Position numbers and translations under genes: made by a program. The notes under the pieces are model-generated. The model made no database searches. It was not told where the DNA came from and saw nothing but the letters and a program-made list of their open reading frames with translations. A stretch of DNA of 64,000 bases, from NCBI RefSeq assembly GCF_014323565.1, contig NZ_CP058669.1:1515501-1579500 (forward strand), read 5' to 3'. Every line of letters begins with the position of its first letter. The stretch's first letter is position 1. This DNA is from Hyphobacterium sp. CCMP332 (GTDB lineage: Bacteria; Pseudomonadota; Alphaproteobacteria; Caulobacterales; Maricaulaceae). Below, piece after piece: positions 47,708 through 57,335 of the stretch.

Positions 47708-48802
47708 CTATTCGCCCCGATAATAACGTTGTGCAACGAAAGGCATTTTCGCCACTTTTGCCGGCCGCGCCTTGCCGCGCAGCAGAATCTCGATGTCTGT
47801 GTCCGCAACGGCGTGTTCCGTGTCGATATAGGCCATGCCCACAGGGCCGCCCACCGTCGGCCCGAAACCGCCGGATGTGACAATACCAATGGACTGCCCG
47901 TCCTTGACGATCTCGGCCCCTTCGCGCGCCGGAGCGCCGGCCATGGTGAAGCCCACCCGCTTGCGCGCCGGCTTGTCGGCGAACATCTTCATAACCAGCG
48001 GGGCGCCAGGGAAGTCCAGCCGCTCGCGGCGCGGCTTGGCAACCGCCCACATCAGAACCGCCTCGACCGGCGTCGTCTCTTCATTCATGTCATGACCATA
48101 AAGGCAGAGTCCGGCTTCAAGACGCAGCGAATCCCGCGCGCCCAGACCGATCGGCTTGACCCGCTCATCGGCGAGAATTCTCTGTGTAATATCCGCCGCC
48201 CGGTCTGCCGGAATGGAAATTTCAAAACCGTCCTCGCCGGTATAGCCGGAGCGGGAGACGTAGATCTCCACGCCATCCAGCGTGAAGACGCCGCACTGCA
48301 TGAAAATCAGCTTCGCCGCATCGGGTACCAGCGCGCCAAACGCGTCGGCCGCCTGCGGCCCCTGCAGAGCGATCAGGGCGCGATCCTCGATGACGCGCAG
48401 CTCACCCATTCCGGCGGTGTTTCTGGCAATGTGGGCGAAGTCATCGCCCTTGGTGGCCGCATTGACGACCAGAAAGAGACCATCTTCCCCGAACGGGCGC
48501 GACACCATCAGATCATCGCGAATGCCGCCCTGCTCGTTCAGGAGCAGCGTATATTTCTGTTCGCCCGGTTGCAGCGCCGAAAGGTCCGCCGTGACCAGCT
48601 TTTCAAGCGCCGCTTCATCGCCGGTATAATGCGCCTGACCCATATGCGAGACATCAAACAGGCCGGCGGCATCACGGGTGCGATTATGCTCGGCCATGAT
48701 ACCGTCATACTGAAGCGGCATGTCATAGCCCGCAAACGGGACGATCTTCGCGCCCAGCGCGACATGAAGGTCAAAGAGCGGTGTCTGCAGCGTATCCGTC
48801 AT
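47708..48802 (-). CDS. gcvT: aminomethyltransferase (glycine cleavage T protein)
   Basis: The protein has 364 residues from the ATG at 48802 (MTDTLQTPLFDLHVALGAKI). It transfers the C1 unit from GcvH to tetrahydrofolate and releases ammonia. YDMPLQYDGI, DVSHMGQAHYTGDEA, SRSGYTGEDGFEI and LRLEAGLCLYGHDM are family blocks. It is the first gene of the gcv operon and sits behind a glycine riboswitch. A start eight codons upstream is possible but would extend towards the riboswitch. Confidence 0.95.
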   Translation of the reverse strand: MTDTLQTPLFDLHVALGAKIVPFAGYDMPLQYDGIMAEHNRTRDAAGLFDVSHMGQAHYTGDEAALEKLVTADLSALQPGEQKYTLLLNEQGGIRDDLMVSRPFGEDGLFLVVNAATKGDDFAHIARNTAGMGELRVIEDRALIALQGPQAADAFGALVPDAAKLIFMQCGVFTLDGVEIYVSRSGYTGEDGFEISIPADRAADITQRILADERVKPIGLGARDSLRLEAGLCLYGHDMNEETTPVEAVLMWAVAKPRRERLDFPGAPLVMKMFADKPARKRVGFTMAGAPAREGAEIVKDGQSIGIVTSGGFGPTVGGPVGMAYIDTEHAVADTDIEILLRGKARPAKVAKMPFVAQRYYRGE

Positions 48803-48849
48803 ATTCTCGGGCCCCGTTTCCGGCATGTCCGGACTGTCCGGACGGCCCC

Positions 48850-49048
48850 CGCTGTCTTAATGACCTGAGAGATTCCGCAGGAAGAAGGACAATCCCTCTC
48901 CGGCTTGCTCCGTCGGTGGGACGCCGTATCCGGCGCCCGCTTTCCAGCGTTTCGTCATCCCGCGGTCCATTTGCCTGAGCGTTTCCGGGGCGGTTGCGCC
49001 TTCGGCGCCGGCCTTATTCGCCGGTCTCTCCCGCGGGGACGGGAGAAA
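48850..49048 (-). ncRNA. tandem glycine riboswitch upstream of gcvT
   Basis: Two glycine aptamers are visible on the minus strand. Aptamer 1 (about 48938-49034) has GCGGGAGAGACC, GCCGAAGGCGCAACC (48992-49006), a conserved AAACGCTCAGGCAAA-GGAC core and CGCTGGAAAGCG. Aptamer 2 (about 48853-48930) has CACCGACGGAGCAAGCC, CCGGAGAGG and AATCTCTCAGGTC with the trailing ATTAAGACAG. The location before gcvT-H-PA-PB fits the established role of switching on glycine degradation when glycine is abundant. Confidence 0.92.
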
Positions 49049-49051
49049 TGA

Positions 49052-49079
49052 GGTTTAGAGCGCGCGTATACAGAGTCAA
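49052..49079 (-). promoter_or_regulatory. predicted gcv promoter
   Basis: On the minus strand TTGACT (49074-49079) is a good -35 and TAAACC (49052-49057) a weak -10, with a 16-base spacer. It lies between the argS stop and the riboswitch, so the riboswitch is at the 5' end of the transcript. Confidence 0.5.
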
Positions 49080-49101
49080 TCGCGCACAGCCGGTTTGCTG
49101 C

Positions 49102-50865
49102 TTACATCTTCTCCGGCGCGTCCATGCCTATCAGTGACAGCGCGATTTCCAGCTGTTTCAGCGTGGTTTGCGCCAGTGCCAGCCGCGATGACCGGATGGC
49201 TTCGTCTTTTTCCGGCAGGATCGGACAGGCCGCATAGAAGGACGAAAACGCCTGCGCCAGCGAATACACATGATCGCAAATGTGATTCGGTGCCCGCAGA
49301 TCATAGGCGCGTTGCAGGGCCGCATCGAAGCCATCCAGACGGCGCACCAGGGCCGCCTCGGCCGGATCGGTGATCCGGATCGGCCCCGCCTTCAGCCCTT
49401 CGGCTTCGGCCTTGCGCATGATCGATTTCACCCGCACGGCCTGATACAGGAGATAAGGGCCGGTCTTGCCTTCAAACGAGATGAAGCGGTCCAGCTCGAA
49501 AATATAATTCGTGGTCCGGTAGTTTTGCAGGTCGGCAAACTTGATTGCGGCATTGGCGACCATGCGGGCAACCCGGTCGAACTCGTCAGCGGACAATTCC
49601 GCCCCGAGCCCCGCCTCGTTCAGACGGGCGCGCGCGCGCTCATAGGCCTCACTGATCAGGTCGGCGAGCCGGAATGTGCCGCCCGCGCGCGTGCGCAGGC
49701 GCTTTCCATCCGGGCCGTTGACCGTGCCGAACTTGATGTGCTCCAGCGAATCTTCCACCGCGAGGCCGGCCTTGTAGGCGGCGCGATAGACCTGCTCGAA
49801 ATGATCCGACTGGCCCAGATCCACGACATAGAGGATCAGATCCGGATCATAATGCGTCTTCCGGTCCTGAATGGTGGCGAGATCGGTCGTGCCATAAAGG
49901 GCAGACCCCTGGGATGAAACAAGGATCAGTGGCGCCAGCTCCTTCTTGTCGTCCTCGCGGGCGACACGCACCACCCAGGCACCGTCCGATTTTTCGGCCA
50001 CGCCGCGCGCCTTGAAATCCTCGACCAGAGCGGGGATCAGGTCATTGACGTCGCTTTCGCCTTTCCACAGGTCGAAATGCACGCCCAGCGCATCGAAATC
50101 ATGTTTCAGAGCGGCGATGGACACGGCGATGAAGTGCGCCAGCAGCGCCCGGTATCCCCGGCGTCCGGCCTGCAATTCCGCCGTCGCCTTGCGCGCCAGC
50201 GCCGCACGGGCCTCGTTGTCCTTCGCGGCGGCGGCTGCTTGCGGATACAGCCGGGACAAATCCTCGATCGTCACTGGCGGCTCGGACGGATATTCGCCGG
50301 CAAAGTCCGCATCAAAATACGGCAGGTCCGGTTGTTCGGATTGCAGCTCGGTGACCAGCAATCCCATCTGATAGCCCCAGTCACCCAGATGAATGTCCGA
50401 GATCACCGTGTCACCGCGGAAGCGGAAGAGGCGCTGCAGACTGTCGCCCAGCACAGAGGAGCGCAAATGCCCGACATGCATCGGCTTGGCCACATTGGGC
50501 CCGCCAAAATCGATCATCACGGTTCGCGCCGCTTCGACCAACGCCGCCCCGGCCCGGTCATCCGCCACGATTCCATTGGCCTGCGCCTCGTAAACGCTTG
50601 TCGCCGGCGTGATATTCAGAAAGCCCGGCCCGGCGATTTCCAGCTCGGCAATCAGCGCATCGCCGTCAAGCTGCGCCGCAATATCGTCTGCGACCGCGCG
50701 CGGTGCCTTCTTGGCCAGCCTGGCCGCCGCCATGGCCCCGTTACATTGATAGGGCGCGAGGTCAGGCCGGTCCGATTCGGTGCATCGTCCGAGATCAGCC
50801 GGCAATCCAATAGCCTCGAACGCCGCACCGATACGGGCGGACAGCTGATCAACGATAGACGTCAT
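49102..50865 (-). CDS. argS: arginyl-tRNA synthetase
   Basis: This 587-residue class I enzyme charges tRNA-Arg. The HIGH motif is HVGHLRSSVLGDSLQRLF (after FGGPNVAKPM). The KMSKS-like region is KRLRTRAGG, as is usual in ArgS. The N-terminal additional domain (ALVEAARTVMIDF precedes HIGH) and the C-terminal DALR helix bundle ending LIGMDAPEKM are complete. I chose the ATG at 50865; a longer frame would run into the upstream lipoprotein gene. It follows that gene by four bases. Confidence 0.95.
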   Translation of the reverse strand: MTSIVDQLSARIGAAFEAIGLPADLGRCTESDRPDLAPYQCNGAMAAARLAKKAPRAVADDIAAQLDGDALIAELEIAGPGFLNITPATSVYEAQANGIVADDRAGAALVEAARTVMIDFGGPNVAKPMHVGHLRSSVLGDSLQRLFRFRGDTVISDIHLGDWGYQMGLLVTELQSEQPDLPYFDADFAGEYPSEPPVTIEDLSRLYPQAAAAAKDNEARAALARKATAELQAGRRGYRALLAHFIAVSIAALKHDFDALGVHFDLWKGESDVNDLIPALVEDFKARGVAEKSDGAWVVRVAREDDKKELAPLILVSSQGSALYGTTDLATIQDRKTHYDPDLILYVVDLGQSDHFEQVYRAAYKAGLAVEDSLEHIKFGTVNGPDGKRLRTRAGGTFRLADLISEAYERARARLNEAGLGAELSADEFDRVARMVANAAIKFADLQNYRTTNYIFELDRFISFEGKTGPYLLYQAVRVKSIMRKAEAEGLKAGPIRITDPAEAALVRRLDGFDAALQRAYDLRAPNHICDHVYSLAQAFSSFYAACPILPEKDEAIRSSRLALAQTTLKQLEIALSLIGMDAPEKM

Positions 50866-50869
50866 GAGA

Positions 50870-51433
50870 TCAGTCCTGATCCTGGCCTGCGTCCACGCGG
50901 AAGCGTTGACCGGCCCGGTTCCAGGCAATCTGTTCCGGTGTCAGATCAAAGCCGACAATGATTTCGAAATTCGTACCCGATGTCGTTTCGGTCGCGCGCG
51001 GGATCGAGATCCGGCTAATTGTTTCGGTCAGGAAAACCCGGTCCTGTCCGGGCTCGAAGCGGACGGTGATCGGGAATTCCTCGCGGTGAATCACGACGCT
51101 GTCCCGGCGGGTAACCGCTACGAAATATGTATAGGTATGAGTGCTGCCTTGCGCGGCAGGCCCGCGGCCAAACCCGAAATCAATCTCCAGATTCGCATTG
51201 ATCGGCTCGAGATTGAAATAGCGGCAGAGCGAACGCACCCCGTTGATCTCTCCGGTGAAACCAACAGAGTCTATGGTGGCAGGCAGTTGTGTCAGCTCGA
51301 CAACACGGTGAGCATCATACAATGCCAGCGCAGAAGGACACGGTCCCGGATTGTCAGGCGCTTCGGAAAAGACACGATCAACTGTGTTACAGCCGACAAG
51401 GGCGATTGCAATAAGCGGGACAAACAAGCGCAT
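50870..51433 (-). CDS. lipoprotein of unknown function
   Basis: This 187-residue protein has a short lipoprotein signal, MRLFVPLIAIALVGCN (Cys15). The mature part contains three more stretches with Cys or aromatic residues (NPGPCPSALALYDAHRV, GVRSLCRYF) and an immunoglobulin-like run of beta strands. I recognise no named family. It lies four bases upstream of argS on the same strand and so probably shares its mRNA. Confidence 0.75.
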   Translation of the reverse strand: MRLFVPLIAIALVGCNTVDRVFSEAPDNPGPCPSALALYDAHRVVELTQLPATIDSVGFTGEINGVRSLCRYFNLEPINANLEIDFGFGRGPAAQGSTHTYTYFVAVTRRDSVVIHREEFPITVRFEPGQDRVFLTETISRISIPRATETTSGTNFEIIVGFDLTPEQIAWNRAGQRFRVDAGQDQD

Positions 51434-51527
51434 GGGTGATGACTCCGGACGGACGCTTCACTAGATCAGGGTCTTACGATGCCTATCCGGCCGCCGCAAC
51501 GCCAAGACCGCACATGAAGGACAGGAA

Positions 51528-52475
51528 ATGACGCAAGAGAAACGTCCGATGAAAGTTCTGCTGGCCGCCCCGCGCGGATTTTGCGCGGGCGTTGACCGCG
51601 CCATCCAGATTGTCGAGCAATCCATCGCCAGGTTCGGTGCGCCGGTCTATGTCCGCCACGAAATCGTTCATAACCGCCACGTCGTTGAGCGTCTGGAGCG
51701 GATCGGTGCGGTATTCGTGGATGAACTGGATCAGGCGCCGACGGACAGGCCCGTCGTCTTCTCCGCCCATGGCGTGCCCAAATCGGTGCCGGCGGAAGCC
51801 GAGCGCCGGGACATGATCTATATTGATGCCACCTGCCCGCTGGTCTCGAAAGTCCATGTCGAGGCCCAGCGCCATCATGCGGCCGGTATGGAAATCGTGC
51901 TGATCGGCCATGCCGGTCACCCAGAAGTCGTGGGCACGCTGGGCCAGTTGCCGGACGGCGCAATCACCCTGATCGAGACCGTCGAGGACGCCGCAACCTT
52001 CGAACCGAAAGATCCGTCGCGGATCGCCTTTGCCACCCAGACAACGCTGTCAGTCGATGATACCGCCGAGATTGTCGCCATGTTGCAATCGCGCTTTCCG
52101 CAGATCGCTGCCCCGCACAAGGAAGACATCTGCTACGCCACCACCAATCGTCAGGCGGCCGTCAAGGCCATGGCCGAACCGTGTGACGTCGTGCTGGTAA
52201 TCGGCTCGGAAACCTCCTCCAACTCCAAGCGTCTGGTCGAGGTTGCGCTGCGCGCCGGTGCCAAACAGGCGGCTCTGGTGGAAGATGCCGCTGCCGTCGA
52301 CTGGTCGATGCTGGACAAGGCCAAAACCGTCGGTGTCACGGCGGGGGCCTCGGCACCTGAACAGCTGGTTGAAGACCTCATCGCCGCGATTGGCGCGCGC
52401 TTCGAGACCTCGGTTGAAGAATTGCGCGTCACCGACGAGAATGTCGTCTTCAAACTTCCGCGCCTGGTGGCATAA
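51528..52475 (+). CDS. ispH: 4-hydroxy-3-methylbut-2-enyl diphosphate reductase
   Basis: IspH carries out the last step of the MEP pathway, making IPP and DMAPP with a [4Fe-4S] cluster. The three cluster cysteines are in [12 protein letters not shown] (C19), [12 protein letters not shown] and [23 protein letters not shown] and [11 protein letters not shown] are also family blocks. The length of 315 residues is normal. It starts ATG at 51528; the ATG seven codons later is less likely. It leads a tight run of four rightward genes. Confidence 0.96.
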   Translation: MTQEKRPMKVLLAAPRGFCAGVDRAIQIVEQSIARFGAPVYVRHEIVHNRHVVERLERIGAVFVDELDQAPTDRPVVFSAHGVPKSVPAEAERRDMIYIDATCPLVSKVHVEAQRHHAAGMEIVLIGHAGHPEVVGTLGQLPDGAITLIETVEDAATFEPKDPSRIAFATQTTLSVDDTAEIVAMLQSRFPQIAAPHKEDICYATTNRQAAVKAMAEPCDVVLVIGSETSSNSKRLVEVALRAGAKQAALVEDAAAVDWSMLDKAKTVGVTAGASAPEQLVEDLIAAIGARFETSVEELRVTDENVVFKLPRLVA

Positions 52476-52479
52476 ACAA

Positions 52480-53025
52480 ATGACATTCCGTCAACTCATT
52501 TCCCTCGCAATAGCGCTGCCTGTTGTTGCAGTCGCCGGATTCTATCTACACGAGCTCGGCCATTGGGGTATGGGCGAAGGGCTGGGGTATGACATGCAAA
52601 TGTCGCTCAATGGCGCGTCGCCGATTGATCCGTCAATCCAGCCACCACTTCTGCATACAATGCTGGTAAAAGGGGCCGGCCCCGCAGTGACGGTGATTTT
52701 GGCCGTACTCAGTCTTTTTCTGGTACGCCTGAGTGCGGTTTTGGGCTTCGCCCTCGCTTTCTTTTCCCTTCACATGCGACTGACCGCATACTTGATATCA
52801 GTATTTATCAATCCCAATGACGAAGCCTCGATTGGATTACAGCTTGGGGTCGGCCCCCACATCGTCCATCTGGCTGTTATTGCGTTGTTGTGCGTTATCG
52901 CCCTCATTGTCGGGCACAGAGCCAAGGCGGGATGGCTTGCATGGCTTGTCGCATTCATCGCATCGTCAGCGAGTATTGCACTGGTCGTGATGACCCTGGA
53001 CCCCATGCTGGGACGGCTGTTATGA
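52480..53025 (+). CDS. small membrane protein with HELGH motif, possible metalloprotease
   Basis: This 181-residue protein has about five hydrophobic segments. The first (ISLAIALPVVAVAGFYL) runs directly into H24-E25-L-G-H28, an HExxH zinc motif at the membrane face, as in site-2-protease-like M50 enzymes. A later polar NPNDE in a hydrophobic context could supply a third ligand, which is speculative. It starts four bases after ispH and overlaps the DUF1801 gene by four bases (ATGA). I do not recognise the family. Confidence 0.68.
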   Translation: MTFRQLISLAIALPVVAVAGFYLHELGHWGMGEGLGYDMQMSLNGASPIDPSIQPPLLHTMLVKGAGPAVTVILAVLSLFLVRLSAVLGFALAFFSLHMRLTAYLISVFINPNDEASIGLQLGVGPHIVHLAVIALLCVIALIVGHRAKAGWLAWLVAFIASSASIALVVMTLDPMLGRLL

Positions 53026-53450
53026 GTGAAAACAAGACAAAGCCGACCGAAGTGTCTCCCGCCGAATTCATCGCCTCGGTCGAACCGGAACGCCGGCGCA
53101 CGGAAGGCCGTATCCTGCTGGACCTGTTTGCAAAAACCACCGGCTGGACACCCCGTATGTGGGGGCCGTCCATCATCGGCTATGGCGAATATCACTACAA
53201 ATACGACAGCGGCCGTGAGGGTGACTTCATGGCCACCGGCTTCTCACCGCGCAAGGCCAAGCTGTCAGTCTATATTCTGCCTGGCTATCAGGATTACGGG
53301 TCCATTCTGGCGCGCCTCGGCAAGCATTCCCTTGGTAAATCCTGCCTCTATCTCAACAAGCTTGGGGATATTGATCTGGACGTACTCGCCGAACTGATCA
53401 CCGCCGGAATTACAGATCTCGCGAAGAAATATCCGGTCAAGGCCAGCTGA
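53022..53450 (+). CDS. DUF1801 domain protein
   Basis: This 142-residue soluble protein matches the DUF1801 family (YdhG-like fold): [35 protein letters not shown] and [20 protein letters not shown] are characteristic, and the C-terminal half follows with [16 protein letters not shown]. The function is unknown. The ATG overlaps the upstream stop, and the stop overlaps the rnhA ATG by one base, so it is embedded in the ispH-rnhA cluster. Confidence 0.86.
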   Translation: MSENKTKPTEVSPAEFIASVEPERRRTEGRILLDLFAKTTGWTPRMWGPSIIGYGEYHYKYDSGREGDFMATGFSPRKAKLSVYILPGYQDYGSILARLGKHSLGKSCLYLNKLGDIDLDVLAELITAGITDLAKKYPVKAS

Positions 53451-53887
53451 TGGGACTGATTACAATTCACACCGACGGCGCCTGTTCAGGCAATCCCGGC
53501 CCGGGAGGCTGGGGGGCTTTGTTGGAATGGAAAGGTCATGAGAAAGAGCTCTATGGCGGCGAGCCCGAGACCACCAATAACCGCATGGAGCTGATGGCCG
53601 CAATCCAGGCACTGGAGAGTCTGAAACGCGCCGCGAAGGTCCGGCTGGTGACCGACAGCGTCTATGTCCGCGACGGCATCACAAAATGGCTTCATGGCTG
53701 GAAGAAAAATGGCTGGAAAACCGCCGCCAAAAAGCCGGTGAAGAATGAGGATCTCTGGCGGCGACTGGACGAAGCCGCCAGCCGCCACGAGATTCGGTGG
53801 GATTGGGTCAAGGGCCACAATGGTGACCCCGGAAATGAACGCGCCGACGAGCTGGCCCGAATGGGGTGTCAGTCGGTCATGGGGTAA
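53450..53887 (+). CDS. rnhA: ribonuclease HI
   Basis: This 145-residue enzyme degrades RNA in RNA-DNA hybrids. The catalytic set is complete: D9 ([16 protein letters not shown]), E47 ([10 protein letters not shown]), D69 ([11 protein letters not shown]) and D133 (NERADELA), with H123 in [10 protein letters not shown]. Length and order match E. coli RnhA. The window therefore holds both RNase H types. Confidence 0.97.
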   Translation: MGLITIHTDGACSGNPGPGGWGALLEWKGHEKELYGGEPETTNNRMELMAAIQALESLKRAAKVRLVTDSVYVRDGITKWLHGWKKNGWKTAAKKPVKNEDLWRRLDEAASRHEIRWDWVKGHNGDPGNERADELARMGCQSVMG

Positions 53888-53894
53888 CAGGCCA

Positions 53895-53925
53895 GGGGCA
53901 GACGCCTGATTTGAACCTCTGCCCC
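53895..53925. terminator. inverted repeat between rnhA and the frameshifted gene
   Basis: GGGGCAGA at 53895-53902 pairs with TCTGCCCC at 53918-53925 across a 15-base loop, between two convergent genes. There is no T tract, so a terminator role is only a possibility. Confidence 0.35.
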
Positions 53926-53935
53926 CGATCCGGAC

Positions 53936-55583
53936 TTATCGCGCCACCAGAACGATGGGGAATGTATCGAGTGTTCCTGCATTTGCACCGCGAGCATAGG
54001 CAAAGAGCTCCGCGCGCCGCGCCCCGCGCGTGTCATCTACAAAGCCAATGAGATCAAAACTCGGAACGCCACAGGCATCATCTTTCCCGGTCACAAACAA
54101 CCAGGTCGTGCGATCCTGATTGAGGCGGGAGTTTGCGACAGTGACGGTACATTCGGCCGATTGCCCGGGCCATGTGACCGTCGCGGACCCCGCCCCTGCC
54201 CCATTCACTTCCGACCCGGTGTTCAGATCGCCGATATCGCTGCCATTGTAGAAGACATCGAAGGTCTGTCCGATCAGCGAATTGCCTTCAGCCGTCAGAC
54301 TGCCGGTCAGTGTTTGTTCGGCAACCGGATCGTAAATCGCCTGATACGTAAATGTGTAGGGGCTCGCAAACAGATTGGTGATCTGGGCATTGATGCCGGC
54401 ACTCGGGAAAACATTACCAGACTGCCGATTGACCGCATTGCTGGCAGTGCGGGTCGCGCTGACCCCTCGCGCAAAAGCAATCGCCGACTGGGATATGGAA
54501 CGGCCACCCGGCAGCCCCGCGCTCGGAGATAAACATCGAGTTCGCGCCATAAATGATTATGGTCGCAGGGAAACTGCCGAATGGCCCGCCAGCTCCACCG
54601 AAGATCAGGCCGCGATAAACACCGACAATCGCATCTCCTGATGTATCAGGCGCCGCTGCGATGACGGCAAAACTGGTCGCACTATATCGCGTAGCAAGCT
54701 GGGCATCGGGCGAATTGATCGACACCTCACCAACCGCATCAGCGGCTGGCGCAGAAATGCCGAACTCAAAATAGACGCGCGCCAGACCGGGCAGGTTCGC
54801 AATTCCTTGCTGCCCGTTTGACTGTACATAGACGTTGAAAGTCCGCACCTGATTATTGGCGAAAATGACCTCAAGCGACTCTGCGCGATTGCCGATGCAG
54901 ACGCCGTTGCTGTCGGTTTCACACAAATTGAGGGTGACAGGCAAAGGCGTATCGCCGGTATTGGCAGACACTGTCACGGTGCCGGCTGCGCCTATATTCA
55001 CCGCTGCAATTGCCGCGGGACGACGTGCGCCTGCGGTCGGCAAATTAACATAACCGTCGCCCGAAAGCGTCTGGCCAATGACGAGAATATCCGGCGTCGG
55101 AGCTGCCGATACGTTGAGCAGCAGCGTATTGACGCCAGGAAAAAGCGGATTTCGGTAAAAATCGAAAGAGGCATTTTGCGCGGTATTTGCGCATCGCGTG
55201 AAGATATCGACATCGGCATTATTGAGCGGCACGGGCGAAGAAATCGCGACGAGCAAGTTCTGCGGCACACCACCGGGGTTAACGCTACTCGCCCCTGTCA
55301 GCGGGAAATGCGCATTCGCGGCGGCACCCGTCGGCTGATTGCTCGCATCCAGAAGCTGCCAGCTCAGCGATGCGCCCGGCGCGCCCTCTCCCAGAACAAG
55401 CTCGCAATCTGTTTGCGGAACAGAACTCAGGGCGGTGCCAAACACTGTCGCCGTCTCGCCAACGGCGACCGAACGGGACGATGGCAGCATCGAGAATTGA
55501 ACGGCGTCTGCGCGATATGTCTGTGCATCCGCAGATGCTGCAGCCACGATACCCGCGAGGGCAAGACCAATAATTCTGAACAT
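53936..55583 (-). pseudogene. secreted protein gene with a frameshift
   Basis: The start at 55583 gives MFRIIGLALAGIVAAASADA, a signal peptide, and about 355 codons of a Thr/Ala/Asn-rich beta-strand protein. Near 54508 the frame breaks: the first frame runs on to a stop at 54414, while the homologous-looking sequence continues to 53936 in another frame. Removing one base from the CCC run at 54507-54509 joins the frames as ERGAAGGRSISQS and would give a 548-residue protein. The total length is 3n+1, as expected for one inserted base. Codon use is gene-like on both sides. It may be a sequencing error or a real recent lesion. The function is unknown. Confidence 0.75.
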
Positions 55584-55873
55584 GAGCTTCCTTTGGATGG
55601 CGGGCGTTGAAACGCGGGGACCAACAAGACCTGAACGCGAGGGTTTGGTAGCAAACGCTTGCAGACCAGCGTGAATGCCGGATGCCAATCGAAGCTAATT
55701 TACGAAAATCGCTCACGCTATAGTAAACGGAGCTGAGATTGAAAATTATTGCGAACTTTCAGCGACAGGAACCCCGCCGGTAACGCCGGTACCGTCGCCT
55801 GGGGATTCAGGCAACGGCGCGCGGATGGGTGCGCGGAATGGAAAGCGCATGGCGCGAAACCGCAATCAGGTCA
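55584..55873. other. 290-base intergenic region without assigned features
   Basis: The region lies upstream of the frameshifted secreted gene and downstream of the NfeD gene. I see no gene, no strong promoter and only small weak hairpins (for example around CCGCCGGTAACGCCGGTACC). Confidence 0.5.
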
Positions 55874-56329
55874 TCAGACGGCCTTCAGCACCAGTCGTGT
55901 GCCGTCCAGCGCTGCCACGATGGCTTTGGCGCCCTCGGCAAGATCGGATCCGTCCTCGGTCTTGGCCGACCATTCGGTATCGCCATGACGCACCCGGCCG
56001 CGCCCTTCCGAGAAACCGCCCACGACCGTCACGCTCTCTCCCACGAGGTAGGTGGCGCGGCTGTTGAGGCCGCTGTCCGCACCGCTTTTCAGACGCGGTT
56101 TCAGCCAGCGGTCGCCGGCGATGAGAAAGCCCACGCCCAGTATCGCGAAGACGGCGAGCTCGACCGGCCAGCCGGTGAAGCTGGAGATCAGAGCCGTGAC
56201 AAAGGCGGCCGCGGCCGGCCAGAGGATATAAGTGGTGCCGGTGAGCAATTCGGCGATCAGCAACACCGCCGCCAGGCCCAGCCACCACCACAGATTCAGG
56301 CCTTCCAGCCCCGCGATAATGATATCCAC
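55874..56329 (-). CDS. NfeD-family membrane protein
   Basis: This 151-residue protein has two or three N-terminal membrane helices (LWWWLGLAAVLLIAELL, then YILWPAAAAFVTALIS and LAVFAILGVGFLIAG) and a C-terminal OB-fold domain (about 90-150, LVGESVTVVGGFSEGRGRV). This is the short NfeD form that partners SPFH proteins in membrane quality control. Its start lies 12 bases after the SPFH gene, the usual pairing. Confidence 0.9.
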   Translation of the reverse strand: MDIIIAGLEGLNLWWWLGLAAVLLIAELLTGTTYILWPAAAAFVTALISSFTGWPVELAVFAILGVGFLIAGDRWLKPRLKSGADSGLNSRATYLVGESVTVVGGFSEGRGRVRHGDTEWSAKTEDGSDLAEGAKAIVAALDGTRLVLKAV

Positions 56330-56341
56330 GACCCTGTCTCC

Positions 56342-57313
56342 CTAATCCGTTGACGGAACGCTGCCGCGGGACTGTTTGATGGCGCCCTCGGCGGCCCCTT
56401 TCGCCGCATCACGCGCCGCTTTGGTCAATTCACCCACGCCCATGACGGTTGAGACGATATTGGAAAACTCGGCCGGAATGATCACGGTTTTCTGCTGATC
56501 GCTCTCGGCCAGCTTGGCAAAGGCTTCAACGTATTTCTGGCCGAGGAAATAATTGATCGCGTTGAGGTCGCCTTCCGCGATGGCTTTTGACACCATTTCG
56601 GTCGCTCGCGCTTCCGCCTCTGCCGCCCGTTCGCGCGCTTCCGCATCCCGGAATGCGGCCTCCTTGCGGCCCTCTGCCTCCAGTATCTGGGATTGCTTCT
56701 GGCCTTCGGCACGCAGGATTTCAGACTGCTTCTCGCCTTCCGCTTCCAGGATTTCCGCGCGCTTCAGGCGTTCCGCCTTCATCTGCCGGGCCATCGCCTC
56801 GGTAATGTCCGGCGGTGGCGACAGATCGCGAATCTCTATGCGCGTGACCTTCACACCCCAGGGATTGGTCGCCGCATCAATGACAGACAGAAGCCGCGCA
56901 TTGATGTCATCGCGGTTGGACAGGGTCTCGTCCAGATCCATCGAACCGACAACCGACCGGACATTCGTCATCGCCAGATTGAGGATGGAGAAATCGAGAT
57001 TATCGACCTCATAGGCGGCGCGGGCCGGCTCCATCACCTGGATGAACACTACGGCGTCCACAGACACCATGGCGTTATCCTTGGTGATGACTTCCTGCTT
57101 GGGCACGTCGAGCACACGTTCCCGCATGTTGATTTTGTACCGAACGGAATCGACAAAGGGCACAATGAAATGAAGACCGGGGCTCAGCTTGCGTGTGTAA
57201 CGCCCGAAACGCTCGACCGTATATTCCATGCCCTGGGGCACGGACTTGATCGTCATGGAAATGACCAGAAGTGCCAGAACGACGATAACGCCGATAAAGA
57301 TCAACTCGCCCAT
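56342..57313 (-). CDS. SPFH/band 7 protein (QmcA-like)
   Basis: The protein has 323 residues from the ATG at 57313 (MGELIFIGVIVVLALLVI, a membrane anchor). The SPFH domain follows with VPQGMEYTVERFGRYTRKL and GLHFIVPFVDSVRYKINMRE. Then comes a long Ala/Glu coiled coil with repeated ILEAEGxKQSxIL units near residues 200-230. Such proteins form cages or rafts in the inner membrane and control FtsH-like proteases. The coupling with NfeD supports the call. The frame is open 17 codons further upstream but overlaps the AAGGAAG ribosome site. Confidence 0.92.
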   Translation of the reverse strand: MGELIFIGVIVVLALLVISMTIKSVPQGMEYTVERFGRYTRKLSPGLHFIVPFVDSVRYKINMRERVLDVPKQEVITKDNAMVSVDAVVFIQVMEPARAAYEVDNLDFSILNLAMTNVRSVVGSMDLDETLSNRDDINARLLSVIDAATNPWGVKVTRIEIRDLSPPPDITEAMARQMKAERLKRAEILEAEGEKQSEILRAEGQKQSQILEAEGRKEAAFRDAEARERAAEAEARATEMVSKAIAEGDLNAINYFLGQKYVEAFAKLAESDQQKTVIIPAEFSNIVSTVMGVGELTKAARDAAKGAAEGAIKQSRGSVPSTD

Positions 57314-57335
57314 GAAAAACTTCCTTTTTTGGTTA

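Noticed and set aside
47333-48868. 511-residue open frame opposite gcvH and gcvT, crossing the riboswitch
   Set aside because: It overlaps two conserved genes and a structured RNA; no coding signature.
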